64,000 nt of DNA, from positions 176,314 to 240,313 of the forward strand of contig NZ_AUFL01000009.1 of assembly GCF_000426485.1 (NCBI RefSeq). Direction: 5' to 3'. A program made the position numbers and the translations under genes. Origin of the DNA: Indolivaga capnocytophagoides DSM 22835 (GTDB lineage Bacteria; Bacteroidota; Bacteroidia; Bacteroidales; Dysgonomonadaceae). Below, in pieces: positions 17,348-27,030 of the stretch (position 1 is the stretch's first letter; each line of letters starts with the position of its first letter). The notes under the pieces are model-generated. The model did not search any database and was not told the DNA's origin. It was given only the letters and a program-made list of their open reading frames with translations.

Positions 17348-20300
17348 TTAGAATGCAAGTTGAGCACCAAAAGTGATTCCTCGAGGATTAGGGAAAGCTC
17401 CACCATCATAAGTTCTGTCCCAGATATTGGTATTCAGAAATTCGGGATCAAGACCTTTGTACGAAGTAAATGTGATCAGATTCTGAGCATTAACGTACAC
17501 TCGTATATTATCGAAAAAGTTTCGTGTCAATGATTTAGGCAGATTATAACCTAAAGCAATCTGTTTAACACGCCAATAGTTTCCGTTTTCCAGCCATCTG
17601 TCCTGATCTCCTCTACTGTTGCGGGAATCGCCGTAAATAGGACGAGGATCTTTTGCATTCGGATTTTCGGGTGTCCATGGATCATAATCTTTACGGTAGC
17701 CCGAGTTGTCATTAAACATATCATAACCGCTTCTAGGACCATTGAATAGTTTGTTACCAAACGATCCTGCCATTTGTATCTGTAAATCAATATCCTTGTA
17801 ACGGAATCCCATATTCATTCCCATTTGGAATTTAGGCATTGTATTTCCACAGTATTGACGGTCGGCATCAGTGATTTGACCATCGTCGTTGAAATCGACA
17901 TAACGGATATCTCCGGGTTTAGCATTAGGCTGAATCAGCTGACCTTTACTGTTTTTATGAGCCAGAACTTCTTCTTCACTTCTGAATAAACCATCTGTTT
18001 TAATCAGGAACCATTCACCTATAGAACGGCCGACTTTAGACTTAGTATCCCATTGGTTAATTTCATCCAATCCGTAAGCCAATTTGTCTATCCTGTTCTT
18101 CAGGTACGAAAAATTGGTTGTTATGTTATAGTCAAAGTCTTTACCAACCTTATCTCTCCAAGACAGAGTGACTTCAAAACCTGTATTTTTAAGAGTCGCA
18201 GCGTTTACCCATGGATTTCCGCCATTATTACCGGTTGATAATAATATGGGCATCTCGGTAAGTACATCTTTTGAATCTTTGATAAAGTATTCGGCAGAGA
18301 CTCCTAATCTGCTGTTCAAGAATGCAGCATCAAACCCTAAGTTTACCTGAGTCAGGATCTCCCATTTCAAATTCTCATTAACCAGTTTAATCTGAGTCAT
18401 GGCATTCTCGAGATTATCATTACCAAAGACTACCTGAGGGAATACCCCGATAAGAGGAATATAATCGTACTTACCGTTGTTTGACGTTCCCAAGCGACCG
18501 TAGTTACCCCTGATTTTCAGATCATCAACCCAAGCTACGTTAAAGAATTTTTCTTTACTGATACGCCATCCTGCAGAGAATGAAGGGAAATAACCTACAT
18601 TATTTTTCGGATTGAACTTAGATGATTCATCTCTACGCATTGTAAAGCTGAACAGGTACTTATCATCAAAATTATAATTAGCACGTCCGAAAACAGAGAA
18701 CAGTTTTTCCTGATTTCTGTAACTTCCTGTCTTTGGACCTGAAAGAGCTGCATCCAACTGATCAAAATAAGAATCGCCGCTCATGAGCACATCATTTTTA
18801 GTACCCCACAACTGCTCGTAGTTAGAAGCCTGATAACTTGTTCCGACAACTGCACTTACCGAATGCTTACCAAATTCTTTGTTAAATTCGAGCGTATTGT
18901 CAAACACCAGATTTCTGGACTGAGCCTGATTTCTATTTAAAGACGAAGGATCGTAAGGTTGGTTATATGTCCAATATCCTTCTTTACGCAAATACTTATG
19001 TTTATCATTGCTAAAGTCAAAACCGAAATTGAATTTGTATTTAAACATTTTCAGCACTTCCAACTCTGTAAAAGCATTTCCTCTTACACGCAGGTTGCTG
19101 TTAGTTGTATTTTCGAAATCTTCTTTGGCAAAAGGATTTGTACCGAATGTAACATCCCTGCTTCCATCACCGAAACCATATCCGCCTTTTGCATCATTAT
19201 TAGGATCATGAACGGCTATAGTAGGCAGCATACGATATACATCGACAATAGGATTCGTATTCAACTCATTAACTCGATAATGGCTCAAAACCATATTTTC
19301 ACCTATACGAAAAGTAACTGCATCACCAAAATCTCTCGAAGAGGTCATATTACTTCTCAGAGTGAAACGCTTACTGTCGGTTCCGATTGTAGTACCGTTA
19401 TTACTCTGCAGATTACCAGACAAGAAATACCTGTTGGTTTTTCCTCCTCCAGATATCGAAATATTATGATCCTGTACTATACCGGTTTTGAATACTTCAT
19501 TCTGCCAATCGGTATTACCATCGAAGTGATTAGCGGGAGCTTTTCCCCCATTGGCAAAAGCCATATCATTCAGTTCAATCCATCTGTCACGTCCTACCAG
19601 ATCATATTTTGGAAGCCATTGCACAGTCATCTGTGAAGACAGATCTATCTTCATAGGTCCTTCTTTTCCTTGTTTGGTAGTGATAATGATAACACCATTG
19701 CCTGCACGTGACCCATAAATAGCAGCCGCAGATGCATCTTTCAAGACCTGGATACTCTCGATATCGTTAAAGTTAAAGTCACGGTTCGCACCGGATACGA
19801 TACCATCCACTACATATAATGGATTGCTGTCTCCGAAAGTACCTGTACCTCTGATTTCGACTTTACCTTCCGCTCCCGGATTACCGGCGGTACGCACGAA
19901 AACACCGGGCAGAGTACCCAAGGCATCCCCCACTGTACCTGTAACCGTTTTATTTTTCATTTCGCTCGTATTAAAGACAGAGACAGCCCCTGTCAAATCG
20001 GCTTTCTTTATAGTCTGATATCCGATAACAACTACTTCTTCGAGGAGTTTATCATCGGTTTTCATTACGACCTTCAATGATTTTTGTCCGGTATAAGCTA
20101 TTTCCTGAGGAGTCATCCCCACAAGAGAAAATACAAGTGTCTGCTGCGGAGCAACATCTATATAGAATATTCCGTCCAGATCGGACATGGTATTCTGGGA
20201 GCCCCCTTTGACGACAATAGTAACCCCCGGCAGCGGTTCGTTTCGATCATCAACAACCGTTCCCGCCAGTTTTATATTTTGCCCCCATACAGAAGATATA

Positions 20301-20353
20301 AATGCGGTACAAAATATAACCGATAATAAAATGATTCTTTTTAACATGAGCAT
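17348..20353 (-). CDS. SusC/RagA family TonB-dependent outer-membrane transporter
   Basis: 1001 residues. Signal peptide to about residue 25 (VWGQ), CarboxypepD_reg-like domain about 28-105 (GTVVDDRNEPLPGVTIVVKG), TonB-box region LLEEVVVIGYQ, plug domain (LGTLPGVFVRTAGNPGAEG, PLYVVDGIVSG, IQVLKDASAAAIYGSRAGNG) and a beta-barrel ending in GITFGAQLAF with terminal Phe. Imports oligosaccharides with the partner SusD using TonB energy. Met3 (20347) is an alternative start. Divergent from the HTCS gene at 20977, which very likely controls it. Confidence 0.96.
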   Translation of the reverse strand: MLMLKRIILLSVIFCTAFISSVWGQNIKLAGTVVDDRNEPLPGVTIVVKGGSQNTMSDLDGIFYIDVAPQQTLVFSLVGMTPQEIAYTGQKSLKVVMKTDDKLLEEVVVIGYQTIKKADLTGAVSVFNTSEMKNKTVTGTVGDALGTLPGVFVRTAGNPGAEGKVEIRGTGTFGDSNPLYVVDGIVSGANRDFNFNDIESIQVLKDASAAAIYGSRAGNGVIIITTKQGKEGPMKIDLSSQMTVQWLPKYDLVGRDRWIELNDMAFANGGKAPANHFDGNTDWQNEVFKTGIVQDHNISISGGGKTNRYFLSGNLQSNNGTTIGTDSKRFTLRSNMTSSRDFGDAVTFRIGENMVLSHYRVNELNTNPIVDVYRMLPTIAVHDPNNDAKGGYGFGDGSRDVTFGTNPFAKEDFENTTNSNLRVRGNAFTELEVLKMFKYKFNFGFDFSNDKHKYLRKEGYWTYNQPYDPSSLNRNQAQSRNLVFDNTLEFNKEFGKHSVSAVVGTSYQASNYEQLWGTKNDVLMSGDSYFDQLDAALSGPKTGSYRNQEKLFSVFGRANYNFDDKYLFSFTMRRDESSKFNPKNNVGYFPSFSAGWRISKEKFFNVAWVDDLKIRGNYGRLGTSNNGKYDYIPLIGVFPQVVFGNDNLENAMTQIKLVNENLKWEILTQVNLGFDAAFLNSRLGVSAEYFIKDSKDVLTEMPILLSTGNNGGNPWVNAATLKNTGFEVTLSWRDKVGKDFDYNITTNFSYLKNRIDKLAYGLDEINQWDTKSKVGRSIGEWFLIKTDGLFRSEEEVLAHKNSKGQLIQPNAKPGDIRYVDFNDDGQITDADRQYCGNTMPKFQMGMNMGFRYKDIDLQIQMAGSFGNKLFNGPRSGYDMFNDNSGYRKDYDPWTPENPNAKDPRPIYGDSRNSRGDQDRWLENGNYWRVKQIALGYNLPKSLTRNFFDNIRVYVNAQNLITFTSYKGLDPEFLNTNIWDRTYDGGAFPNPRGITFGAQLAF

Positions 20354-20381
20354 TAAATTAAGTTGTCTAAATTGGTTAACT

Positions 20382-20396
20382 AAGGTCTAAGACCTT
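20382..20396. repeat. Palindrome AAGGTCTAAGACCTT upstream of susC
   Basis: Perfect 7-bp arms around a central base. It lies 28 bp before the susC start, in the place the palindrome occupies at other genes, but the rest of the long repeat is absent here. Confidence 0.75.
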
Positions 20397-20529
20397 TTGA
20401 GAAAAACAATCCGGATATAGAAACGTAGGATTCCTAAATTCAGGCTATAGTTTCTTTCCGGGAAAAAATTAGGTTCTACTTCATGATTTCAGATTTTAAT
20501 AGGTATAAAAATTTAACATGGTATCTTTT

Positions 20530-20606
20530 AAGGTCTCAGACTTATAAATATCAAAAAGCCTGTCATTGCTTAGAAATATATCATTAAAGACTATCTGCTA
20601 CTTAAA
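20530..20606 (-). repeat. Palindrome-ended intergenic repeat, degenerate copy
   Basis: On the minus strand CTTTAAGTAGCAG, TTTAATGATATATTTCTAAG, CAATGACAGG and an imperfect palindrome AAGTCTGAGACCTT (one base shorter than consensus). The TATACTTGC block is lost. It lies 176 bp upstream of susC and is oriented like the copy-bearing PUL genes. Confidence 0.65.
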
Positions 20607-20747
20607 GGATATACGACAAAACTATTTAACAAAAATTCAGATTAATAATCTTTTTAAGCCAAAAAGATGTAATATCAGAGACTACAAGTCCTGAATAATA
20701 AAAATGACTATTATTTGCCTAATTTTTACAATAAAAACCAAGATTAG

Positions 20748-20755
20748 TATATTTG
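20748..20755 (+). promoter_or_regulatory. Candidate -7 box for the second HTCS gene
   Basis: TATATTTG matches TAnnTTTG exactly, but no TTTG or TTGC lies at the usual 19-21 bp upstream; the nearest TTTG is 30 bp away. It would give a 5' leader of about 215 nt for the HTCS gene. Confidence 0.3.
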
Positions 20756-20976
20756 ATTTATTTTTTTCATCATATACCTTAGCTGTTATGAATAATTTTA
20801 TCTATACAGAAAAAGCTCCTTAAAAATCGTTGCCTTTTTATCAGTTACAAGTTATGAGAAAAGGAAACAATCGAAAAAAAATGAATTTGGCATATAACCT
20901 TTGTTACCTTTTGAGGTTAAATAACTGATTAACATCACATATAGAAGGTAACCCAGCTATAAAAGCACCAATCAAT

Positions 20977-23900
20977 ATGAACAGATACTCAATCATAATA
21001 TTCATTATACTCTTACTTCCGGTATTTATACCGAAAGCAAACTCTCAGAATTACACCAATTTTCAATTTAAGAAAATAGGTGTGGACACGGGCTTATCCG
21101 AAAGTTCGGTATATTGTGTGCTGCAAGACACAAAAGGATTTATGTGGTTCGGAACAAAAGACGGACTTAATCGGTATGACGGCAGCAAATTCCGTACATT
21201 CCGATATAGTAAAGACAATACACATTCTATAGGAAACAACTTTATCCGCAGTATCGCTCAAGTCAATGACAATACAATATATCTGGGAACGGATGCCGGA
21301 GTATATATGATGAATACATACGACGAAACTTTCACCAAACTAACAACTGCAACAAAAGAACAGATCCGGATGACCAGTGCAATAAACTCTCTGCTTGTAG
21401 ACAAAGACGGCTTTGTGTGGATAGGCAGTATGCATCAGGGTATTTTCAGATATGATCCCAAACGACATATTCTCCAAAGGATTCCCGTATTAAAAACCAA
21501 TCTGGATGGGAGTTCAGTCTGGACTATTTATCAAGACAAATCGGGGACAATCTGGGCAGGTTCACGTATGGGACTCCTTAGGTACAACAAAGATATATAT
21601 CAATTCGAATCGGTAAAAGGGTTATTTGACAGTAAGAGCGAAACCGAATACGAAACCCTATCAATATATGAAGACGACAAAGGCAACCTTTGGCTGGGAA
21701 CATGGGATCATGGTCTGAAGCTTTACAATAAGCAAGATAACGGCTTGCAGTCGTTTTTTACAAAGAGCTCACCGACTTACATAACCCATATACGGACTCT
21801 GTTTCGTTATTCCGAACACAATATCCTGGTTGGGTCTGACGACGGACTGTATCTGCTCGATATAAACAATTACAATTATTACCGGATAGATATTCCCCAG
21901 CTACACCACAGCCTGAGTGACCAGAACATATATTCTATATCCAAAGACACGGAAGGCGGTTTATGGATCGGAACATATTTCGGCGGGATCAACTATCTCA
22001 CACCTTCAATATCCAGTATCGAAACATATTACCCTGACAGATATCCGGGAACCCTTTCGGGAAAAGCTGTCAGCCAATTTTGTGAAGATCCGCAAGGTAA
22101 TATATGGATCGCAACGGAAGATGGAGGTATTAATTACTTTAATGTAACAACCAAACGTATAACCCAGCCGCTACAGACGAGTTATCACAATACGCATGCT
22201 TTACTTCTGGACGGCGATAATCTGATGATCGGAACATTCTCGAGAGGCATTGACATTTATAATACAAAAACCAAAAGCATCAAAAATCTGCGAAATTCGA
22301 TATCGGATGCAAATACTCTCGATAATGACTGTATCTTCTCGTTATATAAAACACGCAACGGAACCATTTATGCTGGCTCAACAATGGGGCTTAATCTCTT
22401 TCATAAAGAATCGAATTCATTTACACGGGTCAACGAAGTACCCGGATTCATTTATGATATGAAAGAAGACGACTATTCCAACCTATGGATAGCAACATAC
22501 GGAACCGGCGTTATCAGATACAATTACGAAAGCAAGAAATGGACATATTATGACCAGATCCTAAAAGGCAATGATCCGATTGTCGGCAGTAAGCTCACAG
22601 GCATCTATATAGACAGCCAGAAGCGTCTGCTTTTTTCGAGCGAAGGCCGGGGTATATTTTTGTATGATTACAGAACCGACCGTTTTTCGAATATTTCAGA
22701 ATCAAATAAACTCCCCAACAATGTTGTCTACGGTATTCTCGACGATCATTTCGGAAACCTATGGCTCAGCTGTAATAAAGGACTGGTATGCACTAACACC
22801 GCTAATCCCGAACAATATAAACTGTATACAAAAGAAGATGGTTTACAGAGTAATCAGTTTAACTTCAAGTCGAGCTATAAATCGAGAGACGGCAAACTCT
22901 ATTTCGGAGGAGTAAACGGATTTAGCTGCTTTTACCCTCAAGATCTGATCAATATAAAGAATCCTATTATTCCTCCTGTCGAAATAACCCGGATAAATAT
23001 ACTCGGGGACACAAACGAACAGTTGGCTCAAGAGCTCCAGACTAAATTGAACATGAAGCAGAAAATCGAATTGAGATACAATCAGGCATCTTTTACAATC
23101 TCGTTTGTCAGCTTAAGCTACATCTCTCAAAACAAGAACCAGTATGCGTATAAACTCGAAGGAGTAGACAATGACTGGAACTATGTCGGCAATACTCAAA
23201 ATGTAACCTATGTAAATCTACCTCCCGGAGAATACACCTTCAAGGTAAAAGCGTCTAATAATGACAATATATGGAACAACGAAGGGACTTCGGTATCAAT
23301 AAAGATACTGCCACCATTCTGGCTATCGATACCCGCTCTCATTGTTTACACTCTTCTCGTCCTTCTTAGCATATACGGAACTATAAATTATTTCATCCGT
23401 AAAAACAAGAATAAGCAAAAGCACTATCTTGAGAGTATAAAGAATGAGCAGGAGACATTGGCATTCAAGTCCAAAATAGAGTTTTTCACTAATATTGCCC
23501 ATGAGATCAGAACTCCTCTAAGTCTGATCAACGCTCCATTGGAAGAAATTATCAATACCAACAACAGCGAAAACAATACCAAACAGAACCTCGAGATCAT
23601 AGAAAAGAACTGTGAACGGCTAAATATTCTGATCAATCAACTCCTTGATTTCAGGAACGTAAGTCCCAGCCAATATATCATCAATGCCGAAAAACTGAAT
23701 CTCAATAAATTTCTGACAGAACTGTATGACCGCTTCAAAAAGACTATCCAAAAGAAGAATATCGAGTTCAACCTGTCTTTGCCTCCATCAAATGTAAATA
23801 CCAATGTGACATTTGATGCTGATGCCCTGACCAAGATAATAGACAATCTGCTTACAAATGCATTAAAATACACATCCAACAGAATCGATCTGAAACTAAT

Positions 23901-25002
23901 ACCTAATACAGACAATTCATTCCATGTCTTAGTCGTAGATAACGGAAAAGGAATTTCCGATAACAATAAGCAACTCATATTCGATCCTTTTTATCAGATA
24001 TCGAAAGAAGACAAAAACATCGGATACGGCATCGGGTTATCACTTGTCAAATTTCTTTCTGATAAATTAGGATGCCAGATCAGGGTATCCGATAATTCGG
24101 GTGGCGGCTCGATATTCACATTTACCGTTCGGGATATACAAATCGATAATACTCCGGATAAGCCGGAAACTAAAGATCAGAACGATCAAACTTCCGGAAC
24201 ATTAAACAGGCAGAATGAACCCAAAAGCCGGTATACAATCCTTGTTGTTGACGACAATGCCGATATGTCTGCATACCTTAAAAAGTCCCTTGAGAATGAA
24301 TACATAGTAAACATTGCAAATGATGTCAAAGAAGCCTTTCTCCTTCTTGATGGAGAACTTGTGTATGATCTCATTATCTCCGATATAATGATGCCTGAGA
24401 TAGACGGCATAGCTTTCACCAAGAAACTAAAGGAAGACATAAACTACAGTCACATTCCCTTGATACTCTTATCTGCTAAAACCGAAAACTGGACGAAAGT
24501 CGAAGGTCTACGGTCGGGAGCTGACGTATTTATCGAAAAGCCATTCTCTATGCTTTATATCAAAGCTCAGATATCGAGTATGCTCGAAAACAGGCGAAGT
24601 TTACTCGAAAACTTTAATAAAATGCCTTTTGCCTCCTATTCGTTACTGACTTCAAACAAGCGGGACGAAACATTCTTCAATAAAATAAACGAAGAAATAG
24701 AAAAGCATATATCCGAAGAAAACTTCTCGGTCGAATCCCTGTCGGAAATCTTAGGCATGAGCAGATCCAATCTACAGCGCAAGCTCAAAAGTATCTGCGG
24801 AGTAACTCCCGGTGATTATTTAAGGGATTACCGTCTGAAAAAAGCCTGTAAAATCTTATTAGAGACTGACCTCCGTATCAACGAGGTTGCCTTTATGGTC
24901 GGATTTAACTCGGCGTCTTATTTTACCAAAGCATTTATTAAAAGTTACGGAATGTCACCCAAAGAGTTTATAAAAGAGAATCTGGGTTCACCTTCTTCTT
25001 AA
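20977..25002 (+). CDS. Hybrid two-component system sensor/regulator (HTCS) of the arabinan-type PUL
   Basis: 1341 residues. Signal peptide (1-23, KANSQ), two Reg_prop propellers to about 690 (repeated WFGT/WIGS/LWLGT motifs), Y_Y_Y domain about 705-775, membrane helix about 783-806, HisKA with His842 in IAHEIRTPLSL, HATPase with VVDNGKGI and GYGIGLSLVK, receiver with Asp1136 in SDIMMPEIDG and Lys in IEKPF, and an AraC HTH at the C terminus (VESLSEILGMSRSNLQRKLK). All kinase motifs are canonical, unlike the HTCS at 706. Divergent from susC, so it probably binds the 623-bp region between them. Its stop codon overlaps the first base triplet of a long intergenic repeat. Confidence 0.96.
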   Translation: MNRYSIIIFIILLLPVFIPKANSQNYTNFQFKKIGVDTGLSESSVYCVLQDTKGFMWFGTKDGLNRYDGSKFRTFRYSKDNTHSIGNNFIRSIAQVNDNTIYLGTDAGVYMMNTYDETFTKLTTATKEQIRMTSAINSLLVDKDGFVWIGSMHQGIFRYDPKRHILQRIPVLKTNLDGSSVWTIYQDKSGTIWAGSRMGLLRYNKDIYQFESVKGLFDSKSETEYETLSIYEDDKGNLWLGTWDHGLKLYNKQDNGLQSFFTKSSPTYITHIRTLFRYSEHNILVGSDDGLYLLDINNYNYYRIDIPQLHHSLSDQNIYSISKDTEGGLWIGTYFGGINYLTPSISSIETYYPDRYPGTLSGKAVSQFCEDPQGNIWIATEDGGINYFNVTTKRITQPLQTSYHNTHALLLDGDNLMIGTFSRGIDIYNTKTKSIKNLRNSISDANTLDNDCIFSLYKTRNGTIYAGSTMGLNLFHKESNSFTRVNEVPGFIYDMKEDDYSNLWIATYGTGVIRYNYESKKWTYYDQILKGNDPIVGSKLTGIYIDSQKRLLFSSEGRGIFLYDYRTDRFSNISESNKLPNNVVYGILDDHFGNLWLSCNKGLVCTNTANPEQYKLYTKEDGLQSNQFNFKSSYKSRDGKLYFGGVNGFSCFYPQDLINIKNPIIPPVEITRINILGDTNEQLAQELQTKLNMKQKIELRYNQASFTISFVSLSYISQNKNQYAYKLEGVDNDWNYVGNTQNVTYVNLPPGEYTFKVKASNNDNIWNNEGTSVSIKILPPFWLSIPALIVYTLLVLLSIYGTINYFIRKNKNKQKHYLESIKNEQETLAFKSKIEFFTNIAHEIRTPLSLINAPLEEIINTNNSENNTKQNLEIIEKNCERLNILINQLLDFRNVSPSQYIINAEKLNLNKFLTELYDRFKKTIQKKNIEFNLSLPPSNVNTNVTFDADALTKIIDNLLTNALKYTSNRIDLKLIPNTDNSFHVLVVDNGKGISDNNKQLIFDPFYQISKEDKNIGYGIGLSLVKFLSDKLGCQIRVSDNSGGGSIFTFTVRDIQIDNTPDKPETKDQNDQTSGTLNRQNEPKSRYTILVVDDNADMSAYLKKSLENEYIVNIANDVKEAFLLLDGELVYDLIISDIMMPEIDGIAFTKKLKEDINYSHIPLILLSAKTENWTKVEGLRSGADVFIEKPFSMLYIKAQISSMLENRRSLLENFNKMPFASYSLLTSNKRDETFFNKINEEIEKHISEENFSVESLSEILGMSRSNLQRKLKSICGVTPGDYLRDYRLKKACKILLETDLRINEVAFMVGFNSASYFTKAFIKSYGMSPKEFIKENLGSPSS

Positions 25003-25092
25003 GTAGCAGAACGTATTTAATGACATATTTTCAAGTAATAACAGACCGTTACTTTTATACTTGCGAAGTCAATAAATAGGTCTGAGACCTTA
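25000..25092 (+). repeat. Palindrome-ended intergenic repeat filling a stop-to-stop gap
   Basis: Near-consensus full-length copy: TAAGTAGCAG, GTATTTAATGACATATTTTC, AAGTAATAACAG, TTTTATACTTGCGAAG, AATAAAT, AGGTCTGAGACCT and TTA. Its first TAA is the HTCS stop codon, and its last TTA is the complement of the stop codon of the convergent DKNYY gene. There is no gene immediately downstream in the orientation that the repeat has at its other locations. Confidence 0.85.
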
Positions 25093-25983
25093 GAATCGGT
25101 CTGAGGAAATCCGTCCTTCGAAATAGACATTCCATGTATCTTTGGCGTAACCGTCCCTCATGTATTGGAATGACGAAGACGAAGCCCCTTTGACTTCCAT
25201 TCCCCTATAATATACTCTCCAGGTATCCTTGGCGTAGCCGCCACCAAGGTATTCGAAAGAAGATGAAGAAGCATCCTCTATCTTTTGCCCTTTATAGAAG
25301 ACAGTCCAGGTATCCTTTGTATAATTGCCTCCCAGATTTTTTGTAGATGACGATGACGAACCATCTACTTTTTCACCCCGATAAAAGGTATTCCAGGCAT
25401 CTTTGGCATAACCGTCACGCATGCACTGAAAAGAAGATGATGAAGCATCACTAATTTTCCTCCCCTTATAGAAAACGCTCCAAGGATCTTTACCATAGCC
25501 ATCATCCAGATACTCAAATGACGATGCCGAAGCTTCTTCAACCTTCTGTCCCCGATAGAAGACAGTCCATGAATCTTTACTATATCCGCCGCCCAACGGT
25601 TTCACCGATGAACTTTTATCATAAACCTCTCCTCGGTAATACGTTCTCCATGAGTCTTTGGCATAACCGTCCTCCATACATTGAAAAGATGATGATGAAG
25701 CATTCTCGACCTGCCATCCCCGATAAAATACCCGCCACGAGTCTTTGGCATAGCCATCACCCAGATATACAAACGAAGAAGCAGAAGCATCTTTCAATTC
25801 CTTTCCTTTATAATATACACGGGCTCCATCTTTAGCATAGCCACCACCCAAAACGGTTGCACCATGTATGACCCGTTCAGGCTGCTGCATCTCTATCTTT
25901 ACTACATTACCTGTATTAGCCGACAATACGCATGGCATGATCAATAATAATCCGGAAATATAAAAGGATACTATCTTTCCCAT
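25090..25983 (-). CDS. Secreted DKNYY-type tandem-repeat protein
   Basis: 297 residues with a signal peptide (1-21, VLSA). From about residue 46 to the end there are nine repeats of roughly 29 residues with the pattern GYAKDxWxVxYRGxxVxxASSSSF. The KDxxxVYY core is that of DKNYY-family repeats, usually found in uncharacterised surface or periplasmic proteins. The repeats form a higher-order triplet: units 1-4-7, 2-5-8 and 3-6-9 resemble one another, and each third unit lacks the final SSF, so the protein arose by amplification of an approximately 87-residue block. Function unknown. A long intergenic repeat lies just upstream and another begins at its stop codon. Confidence 0.85.
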   Translation of the reverse strand: MGKIVSFYISGLLLIMPCVLSANTGNVVKIEMQQPERVIHGATVLGGGYAKDGARVYYKGKELKDASASSFVYLGDGYAKDSWRVFYRGWQVENASSSSFQCMEDGYAKDSWRTYYRGEVYDKSSSVKPLGGGYSKDSWTVFYRGQKVEEASASSFEYLDDGYGKDPWSVFYKGRKISDASSSSFQCMRDGYAKDAWNTFYRGEKVDGSSSSSTKNLGGNYTKDTWTVFYKGQKIEDASSSSFEYLGGGYAKDTWRVYYRGMEVKGASSSSFQYMRDGYAKDTWNVYFEGRISSDRF

Positions 25984-26005
25984 AATATGCTTATTTAAAT
26001 TTTTA

Positions 26006-26086
26006 AGGTCAAAACCTATTTATTGATTAAAGCAACAATCTGTTATTACTTGAAAATACGTCATTAAATACGTTCATTTATGTATG
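26006..26086 (-). repeat. Palindrome-ended intergenic repeat, copy with a decayed palindrome
   Basis: On the gene strand CGTATTTAATGACGTATTTT, CAAGTAATAACAG, TTGCTTTAATC, AATAAAT and AGGTTTTGACCT, in which the inner palindrome bases are altered. It ends 22 bp before the DKNYY start codon. Beyond it (26087-26204) lies the TTTTGTTACCTTTT motif on the minus strand, also present upstream of the second HTCS gene. Confidence 0.72.
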
Positions 26087-26204
26087 CTGCTTAACTTAAA
26101 CTCAAATATAATATCTTATCCTTAAAAGGTAACAAAAGTTACTCTTAACTTGTACTTTTTATTGTTACTTTATTCTCTCATTAATGCATTAGCATATTGA
26201 CTCA

Positions 26205-26786
26205 TCACCTGTCGAGTGTGGGATCGTAAGCATCAAAGGCTGTCTCCGCCTCCGGGGAATCAGACTTGACTTTGAGTGCTTTTCGTCTTTCTTTCATTTC
26301 TTCTTCCGTGAAATTACCACTGCCATTGTCTTGTAAGAATTGAAGTTGATCCGCTGCCTCTTGATTCAGAACTATGATTTCCCACGGTACACGAATATTT
26401 TCTACCTTCTCTTCAATTTCTCCCTCTTTAGCCATCGCCATTTTCAAGGTCTTTTCGTCTGCTGAATATTCTTTCATGGTTACCGTTTTTCCGGTCAGAT
26501 ATATCTCACCACAATCGTCTACGGCATATTTATAACGGGTTGTAGTTACGGTATAGCCGTTCTCTAATCTTTGTTTAAGGATTTTTCGGGCTTTTTGAGC
26601 CAACCTTTCGTCACGACCTGCACGGGCATCATCTATCATTTCCTTGAAATCGGAGTACTTTCGTACCCACTGATAAAATGTTTTACGGCTGATGCTGTAC
26701 ATCGCGCAGATTTCACTCAATGTATATTCATCCTGTTCTATTGCGTCTGCTATTTTCTTGCCTAGTTGTTCTGTGTATTTTGCCAT
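26205..26786 (-). CDS. Orphan phage terminase small-subunit-like HTH protein
   Basis: 193 residues, no signal peptide. Residues 20-50 form a helix-turn-helix (LSEICAMYSISRKTFYQWVRKY), followed by DFKEMIDDARAGRDERLAQKARKILKQRL, a pattern seen in phage terminase small subunits of the phBC6A51 type. The rest is charged and helical with an acidic C terminus. No large terminase, portal or capsid gene is nearby, so it is either a prophage remnant or a domesticated DNA-binding protein. Confidence 0.65.
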   Translation of the reverse strand: MAKYTEQLGKKIADAIEQDEYTLSEICAMYSISRKTFYQWVRKYSDFKEMIDDARAGRDERLAQKARKILKQRLENGYTVTTTRYKYAVDDCGEIYLTGKTVTMKEYSADEKTLKMAMAKEGEIEEKVENIRVPWEIIVLNQEAADQLQFLQDNGSGNFTEEEMKERRKALKVKSDSPEAETAFDAYDPTLDR

Positions 26787-26980
26787 AATTATAAAGTGTT
26801 TTTTCCTTATAGATAAAATTTCAGAAAACAGGCTGGTATCTCATTTGCAATCCGTAAAAAAATATTCTTTAAGATTATACTTTCAGGTTTCGCTATTTCC
26901 TAACGCACCCTTTCGGGGTTTATTTTTCATTTTTCCTTGATGCAAAACGAAACAAAAATCAAGATTGCGTCTTCATCCCG

Positions 26981-26995
26981 AGGGTCACAGACCCT
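26981..26995. repeat. Palindrome variant AGGGTCACAGACCCT
   Basis: The arms AGGGTC/GACCCT around ACA are a G/C-substituted form of the family palindrome, with compensating changes in both arms. The following TTTTATTA matches copy 2, but the rest of the long repeat is missing. Confidence 0.55.
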
Positions 26996-27030
26996 TTTAT
27001 TACCAGGTACCACCTAGTTCCTCGAAAGCT

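Larger units (their letters stand above)
20354..20976. other. Divergent regulatory region between susC and the second HTCS gene
   Basis: 623 bp, AT-rich and without a credible gene. It holds two members of the palindrome family (20382-20396 and 20530-20606), a TAnnTTTG box on the plus strand at 20748-20755, and TTTGTTACCTTTT (20900-20912), which recurs on the minus strand near 26124-26137 upstream of the DKNYY gene. Two GTTATGA motifs lie at 20785 and 20851, the latter directly preceded by GTTACAA. Some of these are probably HTCS operators, but none can be proven here. Confidence 0.6.
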
